Assembly: GCA_012837435.1 (NCBI GenBank)
Contig: DURD01000026.1
Coordinates: forward strand, 1-36,387
Direction of reading: 5' to 3'
Origin: Erysipelotrichaceae bacterium
GTDB lineage: Bacteria; Bacillota_I; Bacilli_A; RFN20; CAG-826
Length of the DNA stretch: 36,387 nt
Part shown: positions 1 to 9,030 of the stretch, in pieces
Layout of the letters: the number at the start of each line of letters is the position of its first letter
Position numbering within the stretch: the stretch's first letter is position 1
Notes under the pieces: generated by a model
What the model was told of the DNA's origin: nothing
What the model saw: the letters and a program-made list of their open reading frames with translations, nothing else
Database searches by the model: none
Made by a program: the position numbers and the translations under genes

Positions 1-165
1 AAAAAGCAAAAGTTCACCGAGCATGGCTTTTTCTAAACCATAGATAAGAGCGATGCCATCTCCCACAGATATGACATTTCCTACATTATCGCTAACAATT
101 TCATGACGATATTTTTTGATTTGCTCCTTGATAAGAGCGCTAATTTCATCTGTTTTAATTTTCAT
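1..165 (-). CDS. atpA: ATP synthase F1 subunit alpha, N-terminal fragment (runs off the window)
   Basis: Reverse-strand translation from ATG at 165: MKIKTDEISALIKEQIKKYRHEIVSDNVGNVISVGDGIALIYGLEKAMLGELLLF, typical of the AtpA N-terminus; follows atpH. Confidence 0.9.
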   Translation of the reverse strand, partial: MKIKTDEISALIKEQIKKYRHEIVSDNVGNVISVGDGIALIYGLEKAMLGELLLF

Positions 166-706
166 ATGGTCTTTCTCCTTTTGCTAAGAGTTTGATCTGC
201 ATTTTTTCCAACTGATTTTGAATGGAATCATCGTAGACATGTCCAGCGATGACGACTTTGACTCCCCCGATTAAAGATGGGTCTATACGCGTTCTAAGCG
301 AAACTTTGCACTTTTCGATTTGACTAATTTTGTCTTCGATTTGTGTGACAGTAGCCTTATCTAAAGTGAAAGCGGAATAAAGCAAACCTTCTTTAATGCC
401 GAAGGATTGATTGCATAGAGAAACAAAGGTTTCAAAGATTTCTGTTAAGTAACTCAAACGATGATAATCGATAATTACTTTGATTAAATTAACGATTTCT
501 ACTTCGAAGTCTTTAAATAATTTTTGTGCATTATTTTTTCTTTCCTCTAAACTGAGAAAATGAGAACCTAAAAGCAAAACTACTTCTTCATTATCTCTGA
601 TAATGTCGAGCAATAGCTTACTTTGAGAATGCCATAAAGAAATCTTATTTTCTTCTTTAGCAATGCTAAATAGGGCGTTCGCGTAATTTAAGGCAATTTC
701 ATTCAT
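155..706 (-). CDS. atpH: ATP synthase F1 subunit delta
   Basis: 183-aa ORF in atp gene order; C-terminal 'LRTRIDPSLIGGVKVVIAGHVYDDSIQNQLEKM' is typical of AtpH. Overlaps the atpA start by 11 bp. Confidence 0.93.
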   Translation of the reverse strand: MNEIALNYANALFSIAKEENKISLWHSQSKLLLDIIRDNEEVVLLLGSHFLSLEERKNNAQKLFKDFEVEIVNLIKVIIDYHRLSYLTEIFETFVSLCNQSFGIKEGLLYSAFTLDKATVTQIEDKISQIEKCKVSLRTRIDPSLIGGVKVVIAGHVYDDSIQNQLEKMQIKLLAKGERPYEN

Positions 707-710
707 AAAT

Positions 711-1229
711 CTAATTCAATCGACTGACAAAATCCTCAGCGAGTCGCTTGTTATCGATCTCATCGACTTCGCGTTTTAAAATTTCTTTTGAGGCCGCGAG
801 GGCGACACTCACCATTTCATTTCTGATGTCTTCCAGAGCTTCTTGCTTAGCCGTAACGATATCGACTTGTGCTTGCTTTAGAAGAGAGTGAGCTTCTTCT
901 TTAGCTTCGTCGATAATTTCATTAGCCCGAAGGGAGCCTTGTTGTTCAGCGCTTCTAATAATATCGCTAGCTTGAACTTTGCTGCTCGCTAAAATGGTTT
1001 TAGCTTCTTCCGCATTTTTAACCGCTAGAAGTTGATTTTCCTTAGCGTCATCCATTTCTTTTTGAATATAATCTGCCCGTTTGGCTAGGATTTTTTTGAC
1101 GGGTTTGTATGCGAAGAAAAAGACGATTGCCAGCAAGATGAGGAAAGAGGAAAATTGGATGACAAAAGACAACAAATTTGGCACCATTTTTTCGGCAATC
1201 GTCCCGATTATTTCACCGATATTTTTCAT
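711..1229 (-). CDS. atpF: ATP synthase F0 subunit b
   Basis: One N-terminal TM followed by a long charged/Ala-rich helix; position between atpE and atpH. Confidence 0.93.
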   Translation of the reverse strand: MKNIGEIIGTIAEKMVPNLLSFVIQFSSFLILLAIVFFFAYKPVKKILAKRADYIQKEMDDAKENQLLAVKNAEEAKTILASSKVQASDIIRSAEQQGSLRANEIIDEAKEEAHSLLKQAQVDIVTAKQEALEDIRNEMVSVALAASKEILKREVDEIDNKRLAEDFVSRLN

Positions 1230-1241
1230 ATTTTTTCCTCC

Positions 1242-1463
1242 TTAGCCAATAAATAAAATTAATAATGAGACGAGCAAACAATAGATTGCCGTCGTTTCCA
1301 CTAGAGCACAAGCTAAAATCATAGTTGTTCTCAACTTTGAAAACATTTCTGGGTTACGTGACATCCCATCGATAGCGTGGCAACATACCCAACCTTCGCC
1401 TATAGCGCTGGGTATAACGCCTAACATACAAATAGCCGCTGCCATTGCGTTTGTAATTTCCAT
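1242..1463 (-). CDS. atpE: ATP synthase F0 subunit c
   Basis: 73 aa, two TM helices with polar loop 'SRNPE' and TM2 carboxylate motif 'LVETTAIY'. Confidence 0.93.
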   Translation of the reverse strand: MEITNAMAAAICMLGVIPSAIGEGWVCCHAIDGMSRNPEMFSKLRTTMILACALVETTAIYCLLVSLLILFIG

Positions 1464-1465
1464 AT

Positions 1466-2230
1466 CTAAGCAGTCCTCCTTTCTAAAGTGCTTATACCGT
1501 AATCTTCTGGTACTTCTTGTCCGACGAATATTGTCGTTAATAATATAAAGACAAAGGTTTGAATCAACCCTGAGAATAAATCAAAATAAACACTTAATAT
1601 GGCCTTGGGAATGGGAAAAAGAAACATCTCATTCCAGTTGCCGGCTAAAATGCCTGTCCCATCTGTCGGCATAAATTTAAAAATCGCCGCAGACAAATCT
1701 CTTAAGGCGAGTTCGATAATCGTTAGTAGAGTCCAACCCGCAATGGCGTTACCAAATAAACGCATTGTCATAGAAAGTAGAGGTGCCCACATCGAAATCA
1801 AATTAATGGGCAATAAAACTGGAATTGGTTCAATATAGCGCTTGAAGTAAGACCATTTTGTAAATCTCGCGGAAGTAATGTGAATAGCTAAGAACGACGT
1901 TAGACCTAAAGATAAAGGAATAGCCATACTACAAGTGGGAGAAGGAAAACCGATTAATCCAAAGATAAAAGTCGAAAACAAATAAACTGCTATCCCCATG
2001 ATAAAACCACCAAAATTTGGTAGAGCGGTACCGATTAAATCTCTCGAAAGATCGTCGAAGAACTTAACGCCAATTTCCACGATAAGCAAAAGACCTTTTG
2101 GCTTTTCCAAAGGGTTTTGACGACGGGCTTTATAACCAATAACAAAAACTAGAATCATGATGATTGTCATGACTACTAATGAAGAGATGACTTCGCCAGA
2201 AATGTCTAGAGTTAAAAAATTATCAAACAT
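1466..2230 (-). CDS. atpB: ATP synthase F0 subunit a
   Basis: Multi-TM protein with 'SMTMRLFGNAIAGWTLL' (conserved Arg helix). ATG at 2230 with SD GGAAAGGA preferred over the ORF-track TTG start at 2245. Confidence 0.92.
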   Translation of the reverse strand: MFDNFLTLDISGEVISSLVVMTIIMILVFVIGYKARRQNPLEKPKGLLLIVEIGVKFFDDLSRDLIGTALPNFGGFIMGIAVYLFSTFIFGLIGFPSPTCSMAIPLSLGLTSFLAIHITSARFTKWSYFKRYIEPIPVLLPINLISMWAPLLSMTMRLFGNAIAGWTLLTIIELALRDLSAAIFKFMPTDGTGILAGNWNEMFLFPIPKAILSVYFDLFSGLIQTFVFILLTTIFVGQEVPEDYGISTLERRTA

Positions 2231-2609
2231 CTTTTTCCTTTCCAATATACGCGAAAAGCGTGCTGAGTGAAATAAACAAATAAGATACGACTAAATAAAT
2301 CGGCGAAATAATTACTAACGAGTAACTTATTTCTAAAAAAGTAAATAATATCGCTAATAAAAATACAAGAAACAAGCGAATGTAGGTCAGTACTAAATCT
2401 AGAGATATCTTAGGTTTAGCTCTTCTTTTATTTACATATAAAAAAAACCAAGATAATGAAATAATTGATCCACTTAACAATATCGCTAATGGAATATCAT
2501 AACGGTTGAACCAAAACAGAAACAAAGTCGATAAAAAACCCAAAATTGTAACCATTGAAGCTACGACAAAAGCTTTAAACTCAATATCTTTGGTCCAAAA
2601 TTTTTTCAT
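2223..2609 (-). CDS. AtpI-like small four-TM membrane protein
   Basis: 128 aa with about four predicted TM segments immediately upstream of atpB, overlapping its start; position and topology as AtpI, weak sequence signature. Confidence 0.55.
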   Translation of the reverse strand: MKKFWTKDIEFKAFVVASMVTILGFLSTLFLFWFNRYDIPLAILLSGSIISLSWFFLYVNKRRAKPKISLDLVLTYIRLFLVFLLAILFTFLEISYSLVIISPIYLVVSYLFISLSTLFAYIGKEKDV

Positions 2610-2611
2610 CG

Positions 2612-3817
2612 TTATTCTACTTTGAGGCGTTTTAATTTAGCAACAGGAGCAATGCCGTTTTTGTAGACGAGTTTAACTTCCCCTTCTACCAGTGGACGGA
2701 GATAATCTCTAAACTTGTCGCTCATACGAGTGTTATCGACGATCATTTCAGGAGTGACGTGACTAACTGCGTTCGCCACTTTATCTAAGGGAGCTAATTC
2801 ATAATTAATCTTGTAAGGATTGTTGCTGACTCGATTAAAGATAATCATCTTGCCAGTGATACCTTTTAGTGCCGCTTGAACCGCTCTTTTGCCAGTTTCA
2901 ATAGCTTCATTACGGTCGACTAAGGAAACCATCGCTGGAAAAGCTCTCTGAACGATGGAAAATTCAATGGCTCTAGTCGGTAAATCCAACCGAGATTCGA
3001 TGATGCGAGTGAGTTCTAAAGCGGCTCCGCCTAATTGAACGTGACCAAAACCATCTACTCGTACATTAGACATATCTCTTTCAAATTGTAGCCCTTCGCT
3101 AATCGCTACAAGGGCAAAACCTTTTTCTTGATAAACTCTCTTAACATCGACTAAGAATTGCTCTAAATCGAATTTCATTTCTGGAATATAAATTAAATGA
3201 GGTCTTGTTTCTTCTGGAAGCAAATCGACCGAAGCCGTCAACCAACCAGCAGTTCGACCCATGATTTCTACGACGTGGACTTTACCTTTTTTAAAGCAAG
3301 CCGCATCGACGGAAAAGGCATTGACGGAATTCATGACAAATTTAGCGGCGCTAGGAAATCCTAAAGAGTGATCGGTGCAAGCTAAATCATTATCGATAGT
3401 TTTTGGCACACCGATGACCACAACGTCTTCTATTCCTAATTCCTTAACTAATTTTGATAGTTTATTGCAGGTATCCATGGAGTCGTTACCCCCATTGATG
3501 AACACATAACCGATATTGTGTTTTTTGATGGTTTCGATGATTTTCATGTATTCTACAGAATGAATATCACTCGGTAATTTTCTTCTCGTCGTTCCTAAAA
3601 TGCTTCCGGGAGTTTGCAAAAGTAATTCGATTTGCTCATCGTCTTCTAAACTCAAATCGATTAAATGGTCATCAATTAAACCTTCAACACCGTGTTGAGA
3701 GCCATAAATGTGACCGATTTTATCGGGATGCTTTTTCGCTTCTTTAATCGCCCCGTATAAGGAAGAGTTAATTACTGAGGTAGGACCACCAGATTGAATG
3801 TAAACCATGTTTTTCAT
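2612..3817 (-). CDS. 6-phosphofructokinase, likely pyrophosphate-dependent
   Basis: 'FINGGNDSMDTCNKL', 'GVPKTIDNDLACTDHSLGF', 'EIMGRTAGWLTAS'; Lys in P-K-TIDND and GGNDS rather than GGDGS/PGTIDND of ATP-PFK. Confidence 0.9.
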   Translation of the reverse strand: MKNMVYIQSGGPTSVINSSLYGAIKEAKKHPDKIGHIYGSQHGVEGLIDDHLIDLSLEDDEQIELLLQTPGSILGTTRRKLPSDIHSVEYMKIIETIKKHNIGYVFINGGNDSMDTCNKLSKLVKELGIEDVVVIGVPKTIDNDLACTDHSLGFPSAAKFVMNSVNAFSVDAACFKKGKVHVVEIMGRTAGWLTASVDLLPEETRPHLIYIPEMKFDLEQFLVDVKRVYQEKGFALVAISEGLQFERDMSNVRVDGFGHVQLGGAALELTRIIESRLDLPTRAIEFSIVQRAFPAMVSLVDRNEAIETGKRAVQAALKGITGKMIIFNRVSNNPYKINYELAPLDKVANAVSHVTPEMIVDNTRMSDKFRDYLRPLVEGEVKLVYKNGIAPVAKLKRLKVE

Positions 3818-3856
3818 AAATTTGTAATCTCCTTGTTTTGTTTAATGTATTAAAAA

Positions 3857-4378
3857 TTAAATAATTTCGATGTGAAGATGTTTTAAAACATCAAATACTT
3901 TTTCTTGCATCGCCAGATTCGATGAAGAAGTCGCCGCTCGCACCACTTTAATCTGGCAGTAAGAGGAAGCAAAAGTCTTAGCGATAATGGCGTTAGAAAA
4001 AACACAAATATCGCTGACTAAACCACATAGATAGATTTCATCGAATTGATGATTAGCGATATATTGACCGAGAAGGGCACTGCCAAAGCTCGGTTTTTCA
4101 AAAACTTCTGAGTTACCCACTAAATCTTTTATAAGGGGATAGAGTTTCCACCCTTCTTGTCCTTTAAGGCAATGAGGAATGGGTAAATGCTGTCCTTCAG
4201 TGGTATTTAAGTAATCCTCATCATGGGTGTCCACCGTAAAAACAATTTCATCGTTCGAATTTTTAAAGTGCTTGATGAGTTCTACGATATTAGCGGCAAT
4301 TTTATCTGCCCCATCAAAGCCGAGAGCGCCATCGATGAAGTCATTTTGATAGTCGACCACAACCAGTAATCTTTTCAT
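3857..4378 (-). CDS. pncA: Nicotinamidase / isochorismatase-family hydrolase
   Basis: 'LLVVVDYQNDFIDGALG', 'FTVDTHDEDYL', 'LCGLVSDICVFSNAI' (catalytic Asp, Lys region, Cys). Confidence 0.88.
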   Translation of the reverse strand: MKRLLVVVDYQNDFIDGALGFDGADKIAANIVELIKHFKNSNDEIVFTVDTHDEDYLNTTEGQHLPIPHCLKGQEGWKLYPLIKDLVGNSEVFEKPSFGSALLGQYIANHQFDEIYLCGLVSDICVFSNAIIAKTFASSYCQIKVVRAATSSSNLAMQEKVFDVLKHLHIEII

Positions 4379-4452
4379 ACTTAAAGTCCTCCACCCGTGT
4401 AAAACTATATCACATTATATTTTAAATAAATATAGAAATCGAAAAAAATCAG

Positions 4453-4480
4453 TGTCAAATAGATATTAAATCGCTATAAT
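4453..4480 (+). promoter_or_regulatory. Candidate sigma-A promoter of the nucleoside kinase gene
   Basis: TATAAT at 4475-4480 with a weak -35-like TGTCAA at 4453-4458 (16-bp spacer); SD AGGAGGT at 4519-4525 before ATG 4530. Confidence 0.45.
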
Positions 4481-4529
4481 TAGGGAGAGTTTTGTCTATG
4501 CTTAGATTGTTCAATTTTAGGAGGTAGAA

Positions 4530-6173
4530 ATGATGTCATTCAAAGTAATCTATAACCAAAAAGAAACCATATATCAAGAGCCCGTAATGGTCTTAGATAT
4601 TGTCGGAAACGATACCGACATCGTCTGCGTTTATGTCAATCGTCGTGTGAGAGAACTGACCTATGTATTAGATAAGGATGCCGAGATTATTCCTTTAACC
4701 TATAAAGACCGTGATGCTAAACCGATTTATGAAGCTTCTTTGCGCTTCCTGGTGGCGATGGCGATGCACAATATTTATCCCCAATTTGAAATCAGATTTG
4801 CCTATAACGTCTCGCGTTCCATTTTCGTACAAATCTTAAATCAAGGAAAATGTGCTTCTGGCATGATGATTAACGAATTAATTAAAGAAATGAATCGCCT
4901 CGTGGCTCTAGATTTACCTTTAATCAGACAAATCGTCTCTAAAGAAGAAGCAGCGCGCATCTTCAAAGAAGATGGTTATCAGGATAAAGTTGATATTCTT
5001 AAATACCGTCCAGAGAAAACCTCTCATATTTATAAATGCGGCGATTATCGCAATTACATGTATAACCGTATGGTCCCCTCCACTGGTTATATTAAAAAAT
5101 GGTTAATTAGATACTATCATCCCGGTTTTATCATCCAATATCCTCGTCCAGATTTTAATGGAGAAATTCCTCCGTTTGAAGACGCTCCTACATTTGGTAA
5201 AACTCTAAAAAGAGCCCATCAATGGGCGACGGCTACAGGGTGCGATAATGTCGTTGGCATCAATCAAAAAATTGAAAAAGATGGCGATGTCGATCTCATC
5301 ACCCTGTGTGAACAAAATCACAATCGTCAACTGTGTGAATTAGGACAGATGATTGAAGATGAAAAAGATTCCTTTCGATTGATATGTATCGCTGGTCCTT
5401 CTTCTTCTGGCAAGACTACTTTCGCCAATCGCTTGCGGATTGAGTTGTTGTCTCGCGGTATTAGACCGATTCGTATTTCCATGGATGATTACTATATCAA
5501 TCGAAAAGATATTCCCCTAGATGAAAATGGCGATCCCGATATCGAAAGCGCTGATGCTCTAGATATTGCTCTATTCAATCGAAATCTCGCCGACTTAATC
5601 GCTGGTTTAGAAGTCGCTTTACCGAAATATGATTTTATCACTGGCACTCGTGTTAAAGGTCGAACATTAACTGTTCCCTACGATCAACCTATTATTATCG
5701 AAGGGATCCACGCTTTAAATGAAAGGCTAACTCAATCTATACCTTCTCATCAAAAATATAAAATCTTTATTGCGCCACAAAGTCAAATCAATATCGATAA
5801 TCACAATCCGATGAGCTTAACGGATTTGAGATTATTAAGAAGAATAGTAAGAGATAATCAATTCCGCAATTCCTCGGCCATAGAGACGATTGCCATGTGG
5901 CCCAATGTTCGAAAAGGTGAATTCAAATGGATTTACGATACTCAAGAAGGCGCGGATTTTGTTTTCAATTCCTTCTCCAGCTACGAACTGAGTGTCATGA
6001 AAAAATACGCTATGCCCCTGCTAGAAGAAATTGATACCGAAAATGAACATTTCCCAGTCGTCGAAAGATTGCTCCGCATGTTAAAATTCTTCAATGATTT
6101 GCCAGATACCTGGGTTCCATGTAACTCGATTATTCGTGAATTCATCGGTGGTTCTTGTTACCAAGAAGAATAA
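4530..6173 (+). CDS. Uridine kinase-like nucleoside kinase with N-terminal TGS/ThrRS-like region
   Basis: Walker A 'CIAGPSSSGKTTFANRL', 'ISMDDYYINRKDIP', 'IIIEGIHALNE'; N-terminal ~250 aa resembles the TGS plus second additional domain of ThrRS ('RMVPSTGYIKKWLIRYYHPGFIIQYPRP'). Confidence 0.85.
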   Translation: MMSFKVIYNQKETIYQEPVMVLDIVGNDTDIVCVYVNRRVRELTYVLDKDAEIIPLTYKDRDAKPIYEASLRFLVAMAMHNIYPQFEIRFAYNVSRSIFVQILNQGKCASGMMINELIKEMNRLVALDLPLIRQIVSKEEAARIFKEDGYQDKVDILKYRPEKTSHIYKCGDYRNYMYNRMVPSTGYIKKWLIRYYHPGFIIQYPRPDFNGEIPPFEDAPTFGKTLKRAHQWATATGCDNVVGINQKIEKDGDVDLITLCEQNHNRQLCELGQMIEDEKDSFRLICIAGPSSSGKTTFANRLRIELLSRGIRPIRISMDDYYINRKDIPLDENGDPDIESADALDIALFNRNLADLIAGLEVALPKYDFITGTRVKGRTLTVPYDQPIIIEGIHALNERLTQSIPSHQKYKIFIAPQSQINIDNHNPMSLTDLRLLRRIVRDNQFRNSSAIETIAMWPNVRKGEFKWIYDTQEGADFVFNSFSSYELSVMKKYAMPLLEEIDTENEHFPVVERLLRMLKFFNDLPDTWVPCNSIIREFIGGSCYQEE

Positions 6174-6418
6174 TTTAAGACTGGTGTATCAAACTTGAAT
6201 ATCAGTAGATGAACGAGAAGATGTTTTGTTTCTAAAACACATATTTTATCTTGAGCAAGATAGATGGTGCAAAGCGGGAATCTGAGGGAATCTTTTCTTA
6301 TACAAAAAAAGAGAACTAAGTTTAACCGACTGCATTATCCCCATCTCAGATATTTAATTGTGATTCAAGACCAAATACAAAAAAGTAGAATAGAGAATTG
6401 TTTAAAGTATCACAAAAA

Positions 6419-7549
6419 TTACCGCTCATGGCCTTTTTTGTTTACTTTAGCTTGCATATTTTTAAACGTTTGAAGTTCTCTTTTATGGATGGTAACTAGT
6501 TGGGCGTAATATACACTGCGCATTTGTCTATATTGTTTCATCTGTTCAGGATTGACTCTTTTAGAAAGCAAAGATACAAAGACATTTTCAAGTCGAAAGA
6601 AACTCTCGTAAAGACTGAGCAGAGTCATGTAATAAAAATAATCTTTGTTTGAGTAAATTAATAAAGGGGTGCTATGAACGATTTCACTAGAAATTTCATA
6701 TCTTTTCGCGTAAATCTCTAAGCCCGCGAGCTTTTGTAAGCCGTCTCTAAAATTGAGTTTAAAAGTTTCGTTATCGGAAGGAACAATTTGGTAGAGCCAG
6801 CCGTATTCAATATATTTTTTTATATCTTTGCTCTTTAGATTAAAAGTACGCATTTCTTCTTTCATCTCATAAAACACTTTATCTTGTTCTTCTTTATTGT
6901 CCATGGTGTTATTAAAAGCGAAACCATAATTCATATGTTTGAGATATCGATTGATTAAAGGTTCGCCGTGACGATCTAAAAGAATCAACGTGCATTCGCA
7001 TTCGTGGAGGGTCCGCCAGGAAGAAAAGGCTTCCGTCTCATAACCAGATAGTAGTTCGTCTAAAATACAACGGGATATCGTCAATGATTTCATAAGTAAA
7101 TCGCTAATTAAAGATGATTGTGGGTCATTTTTCTTATAGCCTTTAACGATATTGAGCATAAAATTGAGATAGAGATATAGAGAAGAAGCTGGAGGTAAAA
7201 ATCGATTAGAAAGTTTTCTTTCCACGTGATTGAAAATAGAAAGAGATAAATATTTATCCGCGGCTACGGAAGCCATAGAAGAGGCAACTTGTTCGTCTTG
7301 AATAAATTTATTTCTATTTTCTTCACTCAAATACGATACGGAATAATGGTATTCACCAATCGAATATAATAGCAGATCAAATTGATTGACCTCTTTAACC
7401 TCTATTTGTGCGTTTTCTTCCTCTAAATAATCGATGACTTCATTAGCCATTTCATAGACATCATAAAGATAATCCACATTTAAAATGGCATCTAGATGTA
7501 GATTACTAACAATTTCAGCAACTTTTTGTTTGGGGAGAAGTTTTCGCAT
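6419..7549 (-). CDS. DUF5677-like hypothetical protein
   Basis: Helical 376-aa ORF; 'LLSGYETEAFSSWRTLHECECTLILLDRHGEPLINRYLKH' resembles DUF5677-type proteins. Assignment from memory, not searched. Confidence 0.6.
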   Translation of the reverse strand: MRKLLPKQKVAEIVSNLHLDAILNVDYLYDVYEMANEVIDYLEEENAQIEVKEVNQFDLLLYSIGEYHYSVSYLSEENRNKFIQDEQVASSMASVAADKYLSLSIFNHVERKLSNRFLPPASSLYLYLNFMLNIVKGYKKNDPQSSLISDLLMKSLTISRCILDELLSGYETEAFSSWRTLHECECTLILLDRHGEPLINRYLKHMNYGFAFNNTMDNKEEQDKVFYEMKEEMRTFNLKSKDIKKYIEYGWLYQIVPSDNETFKLNFRDGLQKLAGLEIYAKRYEISSEIVHSTPLLIYSNKDYFYYMTLLSLYESFFRLENVFVSLLSKRVNPEQMKQYRQMRSVYYAQLVTIHKRELQTFKNMQAKVNKKGHER

Positions 7550-7554
7550 AATAT

Positions 7555-9030
7555 CTACTTAAATATTCTAGTGGCTTTAATGGCCTTTTTCCATCCTTCG
7601 TACAATCGATCGACTTCCTTTTTATCCACATAGGGAGTATAAACTGCCTGATATTCATGTATTTTTTTAATATTGTCGAGACTCTTAAAAAATCCGCATT
7701 GTAAGCCCGCCATATAGGCGACACCTAAGGCGGTAGTTTCTAAACATCGAGGCAATCGTATTTCTGTTTGTAAAAGATCGCTTTGAAATTGCATTAAGAA
7801 ACGATTTTTAGTGGCTCCCCCATCAACTTTTAGTAGTTTGAGAGGGATTTTAGTTTCTTCTTGCATGACTTCGACGACATCTTTACATTGATAGGCAATC
7901 GATTCCAAAGAAGCTCTAACAAATTGACTGCGGTTCGTGCTTCTCGTTAAGCCAAATACCGCGCCTTGAACTTTATCATCCCAATAAGGTGTTCCTAATC
8001 CAGCAAAAGCTGGGACCACATACACTCCCCCACTGGGACTCTCTAAGGCGACGCTTTCTGAATCGTCTGAACTCTTAATGAGATGCATTTCATCTCTCAA
8101 CCATTGAACAACTGCTCCTCCAATAAAAACTGAACCTTCCAGAGCGTAAGTAACTTTGTCGCCAATTTGCCAAGCGATGGTCGTTAACAAACCCTTCTTA
8201 GAAAATACAAGTTTATCACCGGTGTTAAGAAGTAAAAAACATCCAGTTCCATAGGTATTTTTACTTTCACCTTTTTCAAAACAAGTTTGACCGAATAAAG
8301 CGGCTTGTTGATCGCCGAGAACTCCGGTGATGTGGACATGGCTTTTTAGATAAGATAAGGAGCCATAGTCATGGGCGGAGGGACAAACAGTCGGTAGCAT
8401 CTTCATCGGAATATTAAAAAGTGAGCACAATTCTTCGTCCCACTTCAAAGTATTGATATTAAAAAGCAAAGTCCGCGAAGCATTAGTGACATCGGTGGCG
8501 TGAACTTTACCCATCGTCATCTTGTAGATAATCCATGAATCAATCGTTCCAAAAAGTAGTTCACCGTTCTCCGCTTTTTGTTGCCCGTTTTTAGTAGCGT
8601 CTAAAATGAAACGCACTTTACTCGCTGAAAAATAGGGATTGATTAATAGGCCAGTTTTTTGTTGAATTACCTCTTGGTATTTTGATAAGTTATTACAAAT
8701 ATCGATTGATTGACGGGATTGCCAGACGATTGCGTTATAGACGGGCATCCCCGTTTTTTTAGACCAAACCACCGTCGTCTCTCTTTGATTAGTTAGACCG
8801 ACGGTAGCAATATCGTTGATAGAAATATTGCTTTTAATTAACACTTCGTTGATGACATCGGTGACGCTAACCCAAATGGCGAGAGCATCGACTTCTACCC
8901 AATCGGGTTTAGGAAACAAACAAGCCACTTCTCTTTGAGCGATTTGCAAAAGGTGACCGTTTCTATCAAACAAGATAGCGCGTGTGCTCGTGGTTCCTTG
9001 ATCGATGGCTAAGACGTATTTCATAGTCAA
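7555..9030 (-). CDS. glpK: Glycerol kinase (FGGY family)
   Basis: 'LAIDQGTTSTRAILFDRNG', 'GVLGDQQAALFGQTCFEKGESKNTYGTGCFLLLNTG', 'PAFAGLGTPYWD'. Confidence 0.95.
   Translation of the reverse strand: MTMKYVLAIDQGTTSTRAILFDRNGHLLQIAQREVACLFPKPDWVEVDALAIWVSVTDVINEVLIKSNISINDIATVGLTNQRETTVVWSKKTGMPVYNAIVWQSRQSIDICNNLSKYQEVIQQKTGLLINPYFSASKVRFILDATKNGQQKAENGELLFGTIDSWIIYKMTMGKVHATDVTNASRTLLFNINTLKWDEELCSLFNIPMKMLPTVCPSAHDYGSLSYLKSHVHITGVLGDQQAALFGQTCFEKGESKNTYGTGCFLLLNTGDKLVFSKKGLLTTIAWQIGDKVTYALEGSVFIGGAVVQWLRDEMHLIKSSDDSESVALESPSGGVYVVPAFAGLGTPYWDDKVQGAVFGLTRSTNRSQFVRASLESIAYQCKDVVEVMQEETKIPLKLLKVDGGATKNRFLMQFQSDLLQTEIRLPRCLETTALGVAYMAGLQCGFFKSLDNIKKIHEYQAVYTPYVDKKEVDRLYEGWKKAIKATRIFK

Noticed and set aside
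1599-1838. 79-aa plus-strand ORF within atpB
   Set aside because: Antisense to a well-conserved gene; no SD.
7515-7724. 69-aa ORF overlapping glpK
   Set aside because: Alternative frame of the 3' end of glycerol kinase.
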